DNA of 64,000 nucleotides from Hexactinellida sp. DTS-2022 (Eukaryota > Porifera > Hexactinellida), in the NCBI GenBank assembly GCA_028753945.1, contig JAPNXP010000008.1:1674001-1738000 (forward strand). The letters run 5' to 3'. Shown here piece after piece: positions 1 through 9,797 of the stretch (the first letter of the stretch is position 1; the number at the start of each line of letters is the position of its first letter). The notes under the pieces are model-generated. The model was not told the origin of the DNA. It worked only from the letters and a program-made list of their open reading frames with translations, and did no database searches. The translations under genes and the position numbers were made by a program.

Positions 1-1129
1 CAATATCTATTCCTTTAAGTTTTCTAAATTTGACTAAAACTTTTGATCGTTTAGGAGCTGGAAAGTATACATCGCATATCACGTAGGAGTGGTCCGATGG
101 TGTATCAGAGAGAAAACGCTAGTTGTAATGATTGTAGCACTATGTGAGCGTTTCGTAATAACTAGGTCTAATAGATGACCAGAGCATTGGGTTGGAACTT
201 TTACGTGTTGTTGCAGGTAAAAAGTATCGAGAAGAACCATAAATTGACTAGCTTGTGATCCTGATAACAGTTCAAAATGTATATTGAAATCACCCGCTAG
301 AATAATCTGTGTTTGTGAGGTAATTATACATTCAATTAAGTTTGAGAAATCCGAAAGAAATTGACTGAAAGGTGTTTTGTTTTTCGAAATAGATAGAGGA
401 CGGTAAACTGAAATTATCCGACAGAATAAATTTCCAGATGACAAAGTCAGGTCTAGATACTCAAAAGAAACATAAGACTGACCTCCATTTAGTTTAGCAT
501 TAAAATCACGCCTGTATAATAATGCTAGTCCCCCCTCTCATGGCTCGTGGAAGATTTTTCAGTTTGTAGCCTGGAAGTAAGTGACGCAACATGCATAGTG
601 AGTGTTCTTTGCCTTGAGTAATCCACGTCTCCGTTATTGTAAAAATATCAATAATATTCAATATTGTTAGAAATTACTATATCTGAAATAGAATCAACTT
701 TGTTGTTAACAGAGCGGGCATTCCATACAGCGAATTTTATCCTATCTTTCCGATTGATGAAAGAGATGTTTCTAATGATTCTGTGACCCCAGAGGCAATC
801 CTTCGGTCGGAAGGAATGACAGTACTCCTTGTTCTCATCCAGTAGCTTGTCACATGGGTTGGAATTTATTTTGTAGATTTCCTGGATTTTACTGAAAGTC
901 CAGACCGCCTACCTCTAGTTTTTCTTCTATATCGACGATCAGGTAATTGCAGAAAGTTCCCCAGATATTGATAAATTGAGTGTAAATTTGGAAAAAATAG
1001 TAGATCAGAAAATATATCATGAATAATCAGAAACAAGTAGTAAGAAGAAAAATTAGACCACTCCACAAACAAAGCAGCCATGAGGCGCTTAGAGATAAGA
1101 GAGAACAGATACAAACAATAAACAGTCAA
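1..1129 (-). pseudogene. LINE (non-LTR retrotransposon) 5' part with apurinic-type endonuclease domain, broken
   Basis: Minus-strand reading frames encode the endonuclease of a CR1/L2-like LINE, running off the left edge, so the reverse transcriptase should lie outside the window. Motifs in order: FAVWNARSV (about 736-706), TETW (633-622), EGGLALLYRR (about 537-508), SVYRP (about 406), the catalytic GDFNIH (295-277), LDLVIT (about 172-155) and SDH (97-89). Upstream, 1129-866 gives a basic stretch RRKTRGRRSG, typical of the region before the endonuclease. The gene is dead: frame changes near 870, 650 and 115, and an in-frame TGA at 540-538 just before EGGLALL, where family members usually have Arg, fitting a CGA to TGA transition. 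The endonuclease would nick target DNA for target-primed reverse transcription. Confidence 0.85.
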
Positions 1130-1189
1130 GTATTAAGGAGTAGTGACTGTGCTCTACATCTCTGTAGTTTAGTTTTATGAAGTTTTGAA

Positions 1190-1310
1190 TATTTTTTCAG
1201 GGTTCTCGAAATGTGACAATGACGTCATAACTTGTCGAGGTGTGAGAAATTTTAAGTGGAAACCTCAAATTGTTGTAGGGTGCCAAAGGTTACCCCTATA
1301 TGAAAAAAAT
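1190..1310 (+). repeat. Dispersed repeat segment, also at 62.5-63.1 kb
   Basis: The stretch beginning GGTTCTCGAAATGTGACAAT and ending near CCCCTATATG is nearly identical to 63024-63125 and to the reverse complement of 62530-62640. A diverged copy lies near 22240-22340 and a partial reverse copy at 24620-24690. No coding capacity is credible; a short open frame at 1185-1418 is just this repeat plus flank. Confidence 0.7.
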
Positions 1311-1429
1311 CGCCCACTTTATCCAATCAACTCTGAACATACAAACAAATATATACCCTTGTGTTTCAATAGTATAGATAGATCAGTAGACTGTAGTGTT
1401 AGATCAAATCTTCATTAATTACTATTAGG

Positions 1430-2079
1430 GAATTAATGAATATCAGAAGAAAACCTAAGAAATATGCATCAACAATGTAACCTGACTATAAAACAGAGAC
1501 AAACATTATTACATAATGTATAATAAGGTAGATTATTGAATATACCATTTACGAACTCGTTTAACCAATCCATGGCCTAAAAAACAAGAGTGCCATTGCC
1601 TTAGTATATTATAATGCTATGATACAACTATCGATCAGATTATATCCCAAAGTAGTCCATAGACTTACAATCTTATTCAGGGTTTCATCTAGGCGTAAGC
1701 GACTGGCCTCCAGGTGCGTAATTTAGGAAGGAATTTTTTCTAGGAACCCGAAAATCGAGAGATGTTCCCATAGACGTAATACAAATTGAGTATTTTAGGG
1801 GCGTGTGAACGAGCTCAAACTTCATCTAGGTGCAGAAAATTTTGCCTAGATGAAAGCCCGATCTTAACCTTTTTTTAATTTCGTTCTGGTATTTTATTCT
1901 CACTAGCTTCTACAGTAAAATCGAAAGGTTTTTCAACAACAGGAATTAAAATGCAGACACAACATTCCTCTGTAAACTCTTTATTGGCTGTATAAACTAC
2001 TCTGAAATGACTATAAATATCTCACTATAGTAGTTATAAATTAAAAATATTCTGATTTCATGTCATTTTAGCCAATATC
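1430..2079. other. No gene seen
   Basis: AT-rich sequence without a convincing reading frame or terminal repeats. The last about 100 bases resemble 45310-45410 and belong to the repeat described next. Confidence 0.5.
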
Positions 2080-2375
2080 CATGAAGCCACGTACCACTTG
2101 TGGCAAAAATTGGAAAGTCCCTGTATCTAAGGATAAAATAATCATAATGAATTGAAAAAATGCAAATGGAGTATGTCTACCATGTGGAATTCAATTGTGA
2201 AATCAGAACTTGTACATTCTCATTGCCTCATAATGATTAGAAAATTATATATTTAATTAGCTCAATATTTAGTTAATGAGTCTAACACCGCCATAAAATG
2301 TAAATTCAAAGATTGTATCATTATATTACTTACATATCATTATATATAGATTGCCATGCTGAAGCATCTATTAAC
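2080..2375 (+). repeat. Dispersed repeat shared with 51225-51510
   Basis: Shared landmarks with 51214-51510 include the CCACTTGTGG motif, ATTGCCTCATAATGAT, AATGAGTCTAACACC and CATGCTGAAGCATCTA-type sequence, in the same order. The 5' continuation (1990-2085) matches 45310-45412, so this copy shows the uninterrupted form of the site into which the 45.4-51.2 kb element inserted. No coding capacity is seen. Confidence 0.6.
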
Positions 2376-2384
2376 GTTATTATG

Positions 2385-3010
2385 CAGCTATGAGCCTGAA
2401 TGTAAGAGCAACTACAAACCGGATGAAAATTTCCTCTTTTTTATCAACCCTGAATCATGCCTTGACATGTGCTCTTCGTCGTGAGGAAAATGGTGACCTG
2501 AAGGTGGTCTATGAAGGAATTATGTATTAATCATTTTCAGAAAGAAGACATAGACTACACTTTCAAAATTCCAAAAAGTGATGGTACTTTTACTGAAGTA
2601 CTGCGGGCGAAGCCAAAACTGAAGGAAGCAGCTGTTCCAAGTTTACTATTTGGCACACAGCGTTTTTCTCAACCAAACAAACAGAATGGAATCGCTTGTC
2701 ATACGATGCTAAGAGGAAGACTTGATGAACAAGCTTGAGATCCGATAGTCAAGAGAAAGAGAAGTTTGTCGTCAACACTCTACAGGACTTAAAAGATAAT
2801 TTAACCTTCATTCTATATCTAATAGTTGGTTGGTGTGGTTTCGTAATGAGAGTGACATCACGTTTGTTCCCGCTAAAATGGCTGAAAAAATCTCAGATTT
2901 GTACCTTGCATCAATGCTTATTTAACCACCTCAGATATTTTAAGGACATAGTAATTGCGTTCCCATTACGAAAATCAATGACATCCGACAAATTGAAATC
3001 TGTTTTGTAG
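2385..3010 (+). pseudogene. THAP-type zinc finger protein fragment, decayed
   Basis: The first frame has a CKSNY-type N-terminal Cys context near 2400. The frame at 2511-2738 then carries ELCINHF, about residues 3-9, followed by LKEAAVPSLLFG. This is the second half of a THAP domain (Cys...Cys-x-x-His-Phe...AVPS). After a stop at 2736 the continuation IVKRKRSLSSTL and, in another frame, WLVWFRNESDITFVPAKMA can be read to about 2930. THAP domains bind DNA and occur in host proteins and in P-element-type transposases; the broken frames cannot tell which this was. It stands alone, upstream of nothing recognisable. Confidence 0.5.
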
Positions 3011-4437
3011 GAAATTGCTTTAAAATACAACTCTAGTTCTAAAAATACCAAGGCGTCAAATAAATTAGATCGAGCCAAAGGAGGTCATCAATGAATAACT
3101 ACTTAATAATGAACTTAATAATGAACATAATATTTATACACCAGAATAAGCGCGTTTGCAATTCATACTCGGTCAATAATTAAATACATTAATTCCCAAG
3201 AAAAGACGAAGGTATAACATAAGTACACAAAAATGGCGATTAAAACTCATTTGATTTCTCCTGATTGTCATTAGTATCTTAAGAGTGTAAACTGTATCTC
3301 TCTTTCTGATGAACATACCTCAGAGAAACTGTATGCTTTATTAGGTCTTGAAAACGATTTGGTACATACTTCCTGCTTTTTCCAGAAGAAATAAATGTAC
3401 TTGTTTAATGGACGAGATCTATCTTAGATCGGATATTGCCATCATGGTGGAACAATCTTTAATCCAAGGCTCCAAGCTTAACTCCCGATATTCCCATGAG
3501 AACTGTATTCGCGATTGTGGTCACTAGGTCTACACCAAAATAACCTTGTATCCATGAATAAATTTGCCAACTTCTGACGCATCCCTGGTGCATCTACTGT
3601 GAGGCCATATATAGAGTAGGCTATGGTTAGAGATATTGCAATAAGGTATTCGATTCAGGAAACCATTCAAAGATTTATCTTTACATTCATTTCTGTGATT
3701 TGTTTTGGCATATAAGTTATAACCACTACATTTTCGTTTCAGAATCTAATAACCCTAACGAAGGTAAATGAAATAACCAATTCGAAAAAATAAGATCAAA
3801 AGATGATTTTTAAATATAGAATTGTTGATATCACAGTGTTCAATAAGTTTTTACATTTGTTTGTCGTTTGAATATGAAGTGCAGGATAAAAGAATGATAT
3901 TTGATGCTAACAAAAATGGTTTTTTAAATGCGAATAGAGCCAAAAATATCTAGAGAATGATTCAGAGAAATACGGTTTGTAGATTAATGGTGGAATATTG
4001 TGTTTCTTGCAGAGTGCATCAAATTTATATACAGAAAACGGTAATTTTGGTTGCATAAATTTATTTCTCTTAAACATGCTGCTTTCTAAGCTATTAAAGG
4101 ACACTGATGATAGTCCATCAACATCCCGACAAGAATAATCAAATATTAATTAAATAGGAGATTAGCAGTGGATAATTCAGGTTTGGGTTTGATTGTCTTG
4201 CTGATCATTATTATGGTAAACAATTATGAGAATCAGAATAATGATTATTGACAAGAGTAAATTCCAATAGTTTATTAAATTCTGTTTATAGATAGGCAGG
4301 AACGAGTTCTAATAAGGCATCTAAGATAAACAGCATTTTTACATTCTCTAAATTTTACATAACGTAAACCTTGGAATTCATAATTATTTGAATTCAACTT
4401 TTTACCCCAAAGTATATTCCATATGAATAGATGTATA
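3011..4437. other. No gene seen
   Basis: AT-rich non-coding sequence. Short open frames (for example 3907-4104 minus) show no family motif and have the composition expected by chance. Confidence 0.5.
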
Positions 4438-4439
4438 TA

Positions 4440-4540
4440 CAGTCAACATACGGTAACTCGAATGCCCGTTAAATCGAACATTCGTTATCTCGAACGGATT
4501 TTTCATTCCCCTGAGGGTTCGAGTCACCGGATGTTGACTG
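4440..4540. mobile_element. MITE, pogo/mariner type, TA target
   Basis: A 101-bp element with inverted ends CAGTCAACATACGGTAACTC and, on the other strand at the right end, CAGTCAACATCCGGTGACTC. It is flanked by TA at 4438-4439 and 4541-4542. No coding capacity. Confidence 0.85.
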
Positions 4541-5722
4541 TATATTAATAAAGCTAAAACTACGATTGCTATCAGGGAGGCGCAAAAAATTTGTTTATTC
4601 TGCTTATTCTGCTCGCAGGAACTAGGCAATACGAGACGGTCCAGACCAGATAGGCCTATGAAATATATTATCTGCATATGGGTTATCCATATCTAGGAAT
4701 CGATAGACGTACTGGAACAACTCGAAGGAGTTCGTATGTTTTAGTTATGACGCCATTTGAATTGTTACACGCCCATATTTTCAAACTTAGATATTTGGTT
4801 CATATGACTCTTAGAAGTAAATAATCGCAAGCAAAGTGCAACTCTAGCGACTCTTAGTGGTAAACGGAACTTTCGTCTCTGGAATTTTTTCCCAGGAATA
4901 TTCGTCCCGGAAAACTCGTCCCCGGAAAACTCGTCCTCAGAATTTTCGTCTCCGGGAATTTTAATTCCTGGAAGTTTCGTCCGGGAAAATTCGGAGAGAA
5001 ATATAATAATATTTGGAGTTATAATTTAAATAGATATACTTAATTGATAATTGAAATGAGATAATTGATGATGAATAAATTAGAATCATGATTTGAATCT
5101 TCAAAAGTCGAAGTTTTGTGCAATACCCTTAAGATATGTTAATGTTTCTCGATTCTCATAATCAGATACTAGAGCTCTAATGCGCTCATTACGCTCAACA
5201 GTCTTTATTGTGTGTTTTTGTGTGTGTCTCACCAGCCTCCCATTTTGTGACAAATGCTTCCTGTGGAGACTGTTCACGTTGTAGAGCTTTGAGGAATTTA
5301 CCAATTGTTGGATGAGAACATGCAATACAAGTTTGGTATGCATGGTGCCATCCTTCTATAGAATTTCACAGTAGTTTAGAAACAAAGAATAGGGAAAAAT
5401 AGAATTCGTTTCTAAGCGATTCAATTGATTACTTATTGTTTGAATAAAGCCCATTTCAAAATTCTAAGCAATTGAGTGCCTAGAAGCAACACAATTGCAC
5501 TCCAAATATGCATGATCATTTTAACTGAAATTGTGGTTCTAGATAATTCTAAATTTAGCTTCACTTCAAATATAAGCGAGAACATTTTAGAACTATCCAA
5601 TACGACAAATTAAGTTTAGTTTATACATTTCAAGTATGCTGCAACCTAATAACCTGTTTTCATTAATGTATTTTCAATATTTCGTTTGAGAAATCAAATT
5701 CTATATCTGTTGTTACATTAGC

Positions 5723-5746
5723 TATATATATATATATATATATATT
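5723..5746. repeat. (TA)n microsatellite
   Basis: About twelve TA units in the 5' region of the RAG1-like transposon. Confidence 0.9.
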
Positions 5747-7150
5747 AGCATCAAATTTTAATTGATAAAAACTCAAAAGTGCCCGTAAAAGTAAACTTCA
5801 CAAAACTTCAATTTGAAATTGATAAAGATATCCTTAACAATATCTAAATTCATAGTCTAAACTGACACGCCCCGAAACAGTGCGCAAATTAAGATTTTTA
5901 CTGAATTCCAAAGTCATATTTCTGTTGCTAGGCAAATTTCATAGGCTAGGCAAATTTCATATCTTACAACCACATTCATCGTATTTCAACTCAAATTACA
6001 AATTCTATGCCGATATTAGATATCTATGATGATATAAATACTTTAGTATTTTGAATATCTTATTAATAATTATTCATTGACACATCCTCATGGCTGAGAA
6101 GTTAACTTTCACAAACACCCGTATTGAATTTGCAAGAATCCTGAGAGAAAACAATAATTGTATCTTAACAACGATAAATGACCTAGAACAAAACTTTGAA
6201 CTAGACTTCGATAAGAAGAAAAGTTTGGAATCAGTGGTAATTAGAATTCGAGATAAGGTCAAGAAGGCTAAGAAATCTTTAGATTGTTTAGATGGAGAAT
6301 GGTGGCACTCTAACATTTCCATGGAGCCAGAGGTGAAGAGAAATCGAATTTCTGATCCCCATGAGTTGCCTTCAGACGATGAAGCAGAAGTAACCACACT
6401 TTCTGTGATGCATAGGAAGAGCCTTGATAATCTTTCAATGCAACAGCAACGTTCGCGACTCTCAAGTGTGCTGGAATCTATCAAGTCACTCGCATTTATT
6501 GAGAATACCTCTGAAGTCAAAATCGCGGCACTTGCCTTACAACTCTTCTCCAATCTAACAGAAAATCGTGGGATAGCAAAAGTTTCCAAATCAATCGTGT
6601 ACGACAAGTTCCCCTGTAAAATCGGGATCACATCGAAGAAAGAACTGGATGTTAGCAAAGCACTTTTCCTTGTAGATATGTTAGAGATTGGAGGAGAAAA
6701 TACACTAACCTACGCCATCACTTGCTATCTAGCGATATTTCTTTCCCTGCATATTATAAGGTAGTGGAACAAAGGAATAGCATTATTTTACGAAATATTA
6801 TTCAGCTATACCCAGGCCAGGATTAAAGCAGGTTCAGAATGTTCAGCTGAACAGGGCCGCCCACCACCAGAGTGGGACCGCCATGTCTAACATGAATTGG
6901 TCTCACTGCATCTTTTGTTGAGATATAGAAGAGCTTATTGACATTATAGTAATCTTAACTATCTTATGAGTATATAGTAATCATTGTCGATTAATGTGTT
7001 AAACTAATTTGTTGCCAAAAAGCGTTCAATGGTCAATGTGTATTTGATATTGATTTCATTTACAGAATTGTGTATGTTATTCCTACGCAGGAACAACATA
7101 AATCTACTTGAATCTACAGTTTCTTTTATAATAAATAAAGGAATTATGTA

Positions 7151-7942
7151 CAGGGTTGCCAAACCAATCCAATCGAGAAGATTTTCGATTTCCGATTGCT
7201 GCTTTTTTCATCGATTGGATTATCGGTTGGATTGCTGAATATTTCATCGATTGGATTGTCGATTGGATTGGTTCGATTTGTATCGATTCAGTGCTCGACA
7301 AAAAGAAATTTTGATGGTGGCTAATAAGCCACCACCTTCTTTTTCTGGTGGCTAAAGAATAAACAACGGCCGGTTTAACAAACCACTGATAACTTAACAA
7401 AGTAATGATGCCGTAAAACAACACTAATGTTAATAACAAATGATGCAACGAAAACTATAATCTACATAAAGTCAAATAATCCACAATATATGGTAGATTA
7501 GTTAAGCCACCAAAGACAAAATTTGGTGGCTTAAATAAGATTTTTGGTGGCTAGCGCCACCAAACCACCTAATTTGTCGAGCACTGATCAATTGGATTGC
7601 AATCGATGAATTTTCATCGATTTTTTCGATTGTTTGATTTTTCAATTTCTAAATAATGCCAAAATTTAAAATGCTCAATTGCTCGTCAATTAAACCCAAT
7701 AATATATGTTTTAAGTTTGAACATATGATGAAACATAACTCTTTTTGATATAATACTGAGGAGTAAACGATCGAAAAAAATCGGAGAAACAAACCAAAAA
7801 ATCGATGATATATTGGATTGTCGATTGCGATTGGATTGTCATCCGAATAATCGATTGTCCAAATTTGGCTCGATTGGATTGGATTGTCGATTGGATTGGA
7901 TTGGATTGGATTGGATTGGATTGGATTGGATTGGCAACCCTG
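7151..7942. mobile_element. hAT-type MITE built of GATTGGATT repeats
   Basis: Ends are CAGGGTTGCCAA and TTGGCAACCCTG. The flanks ATTATGTA (7143-7150) and ATTATGTC (7943-7950) are an 8-bp duplication with one mismatch, as for hAT elements. Both termini consist of many copies of GATTGGATT/AATCGAT. A second copy in opposite orientation is at 31935-32343. This copy is longer because a second element sits at 7289-7586. It lies in the RAG1-like gene. Confidence 0.85.
7289..7586. mobile_element. MITE with CAGTGCTCGACAAA ends, nested
   Basis: Inverted ends are CAGTGCTCGACAAA and TTTGTCGAGCACTG. The inner sequence carries repeated GCCACCAAA/TTTGGTGGC hairpins. Flanks ATCGATT and ATCAATT are a weak candidate duplication. 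It splits the 7151-7942 MITE; the other copy of that MITE (31935-32343) lacks it. A fragment of the same family is at 18092-18183. Confidence 0.75.
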
Positions 7943-8149
7943 ATTATGTCAAATTAATTTTGCCTACCATAAATAAAAACACGAGGGGGCCGGCCACCAG
8001 CTGTCCGATCGGGGCCGGCCACCTGCTTAATCCGGCCATGGCTATACCCCAATTCTGCTACTCCAGTTGGCGCGCACGTCTTGCTTACGATACCTTCTCC
8101 TGAAGCTCAAGACTTTCCTCTGCGATTTCAGATAGCGGATGGTTTAGAT

Positions 8150-9797
8150 CAGAGATGCAGCGGTCCGGAAATTTCATGGACGGACCGGACCGTCATGATT
8201 TTAGTCTGGACGGTCCGGACCGGTCCAGACCGTATGATAAAAATATTGGATCGGTCTGGACCGGTCCAGACCGATCAATGGTCCAGACCGTTATATCCTT
8301 TATTTGGACAGTTACAGACCACATAGCTAGCTAGCTAGCTAGCTATATACACAGTGGGCCAATAGGGGGAAGTAGGAGTATTTTTCATACTCACGAATAT
8401 AGGGCATATTATTATTATCGAATTAAGCATTGTCTAAAACCTAGAATGCGAACTTTATCAAGTCCTATGACTTCAAAATTTTGAATACAGTGAGTCTGAA
8501 TGAATGATGTGATATAATTGGAATTAGAGATTGAATATTGCGGTTTCACAATCGGAAAGATTCTATTTATAAAGTCGTTCTGCATAGTATAATGATTGAA
8601 ACTGAATAGGTATTTCATTTTCTAAGTATTCAAGCTTAATCTCATTGCTATAATGGGAATGCTTATGAATGCTATTCACGTAAAATTAGATATCTAATTT
8701 TACGGTTTACTCCGGATCGGACACAAATTTATTTGCCAATATAGTTGGAAATTATGTCTTGGGTGCTCTTGGGTAGGAGATTTTATGTTTTCTAATAGTA
8801 ATTTATCATCTTAACTTTAGTTTAAGATAATTTTCAGGCCCGCACAAAGCCGCACAGTATATAATTTATTCAATTTGGTATTGGCCTCTAATGAATCTCG
8901 TAAAAATGAGTAAAAATAAAATAATTGATTGTAGTACATTTATTGATTATTTCAAATAACTGATGGTCTATAATAAGCAACGAAGAAGCATCTAATCATT
9001 TGAATACAAAATTAGCATTCAGCGCATCAACCTATGAACACATCCAGGCTTTTGAAACTCCGGTAAGTAACATTTATAAGATTCGGAGGGGATTTAATGA
9101 ACTAGCTATTATTCCCAATATACGACAAAGCTATAAAAAACGATCTAAGGTCCCAAAGAGTAGTTGTACTTGCGATAATGACACTCAGTAACCATCTATC
9201 CTCTTTGTATCCAATGTAATATATTGATTTCCAGGCATTTGACTAGGCTTTCATTATTTTTTCCCATTGTTTAAGTTTTTTTATCAAATATCATGGGTGA
9301 CTAATAAAAGATTGTTAACAAACCAAAATTTAGTTTTTCATAAAATTAGAACAAATTACCCAAAACTCAACTTTAGAGACTGCATACATAATTTTTGATG
9401 ATGCCATTCAATTTCCTGCTATCAATAACCTATATGTCAATAATACTTCACAAGTGGCTATCTGCTAACAAAATGCCTATTTCCGCTAAACTGTCTTTTT
9501 GGCCCACTGTGCATAGTAGAGTGGCTAATTATATCCACTTGTGTTTATAAGATACTTATTACTTATGTGCTTGTAAACAATAGGAAATAACGGATTGGAG
9601 CCTGATCGTTTGTCCAATCTAGGATGAGTACAGACCTATGAACGGTCCAGACCGATGAACCGGTCCAGACCGTTATATCGTGAATTTGGACCGGTCCAGA
9701 CCGCACTTGAAAATAAGCGGAACGGACCGACCTGAGGCCGGTCGTCCGATCCGGTCCCGGTCTGGACCGCAGTCCGGTCCAGACTGCTGCATCTCTG
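8150..9797. mobile_element. hAT-type non-autonomous element with GGTCCGGACC repeats
   Basis: Inverted ends are CAGAGATGCAGCGGTCCGGA and, from the right, CAGAGATGCAGCAGTCTGGA. The flanking GTTTAGAT (8142-8149 and 9798-9805) is a perfect 8-bp duplication. About 200 bp at each end are dense repeats of CGGTCCAGACCG. The interior is occupied by a further element (8350-9511). The insertion point lies between codons D and G of DGLDGSGSH in the RAG1-like transposase. Confidence 0.9.
8350..9511 (+). mobile_element. Non-autonomous RAG1-like-family element with CACAGTG ends
   Basis: The ends are CACAGTGGGCC and GGCCCACTGTG. The right about 200 bp (landmarks CCATTCAATT, GATAACCTATATG-like, ATCTG, CACTGTG) resemble 11260-11434 of the RAG1-like transposon, and more strongly 43655-43863. 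A frame at 9000-9191 ends in SSCTCDNDTQ, and homologous but broken sequence is at 43400-43530; I do not recognise it. The flanks next to the heptamers do not match, but CATAG occurs right after the right end (9512-9516) and at 8322-8326, 23 bases of CTAG repeat away from the left heptamer. Confidence 0.65.

Noticed and set aside
5871..5890. AACAGTGCGCAAA as the left end of the RAG1-like transposon
   Set aside because: The flanking bases do not match the right AATTT; CACAGTAG at 5367 does, and it fits the MULE frame break exactly.
6074..6658. 194-residue minus-strand frame
   Set aside because: It is the antisense of the RAG1-like N-terminal frame, which has the family motifs.
8160..8330. Dense CGGTCCAGACCG repeats as a possible regulatory array
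   Set aside because: They are terminal repeats of the hAT element with matching copies at 9630-9790 and an 8-bp duplication outside.
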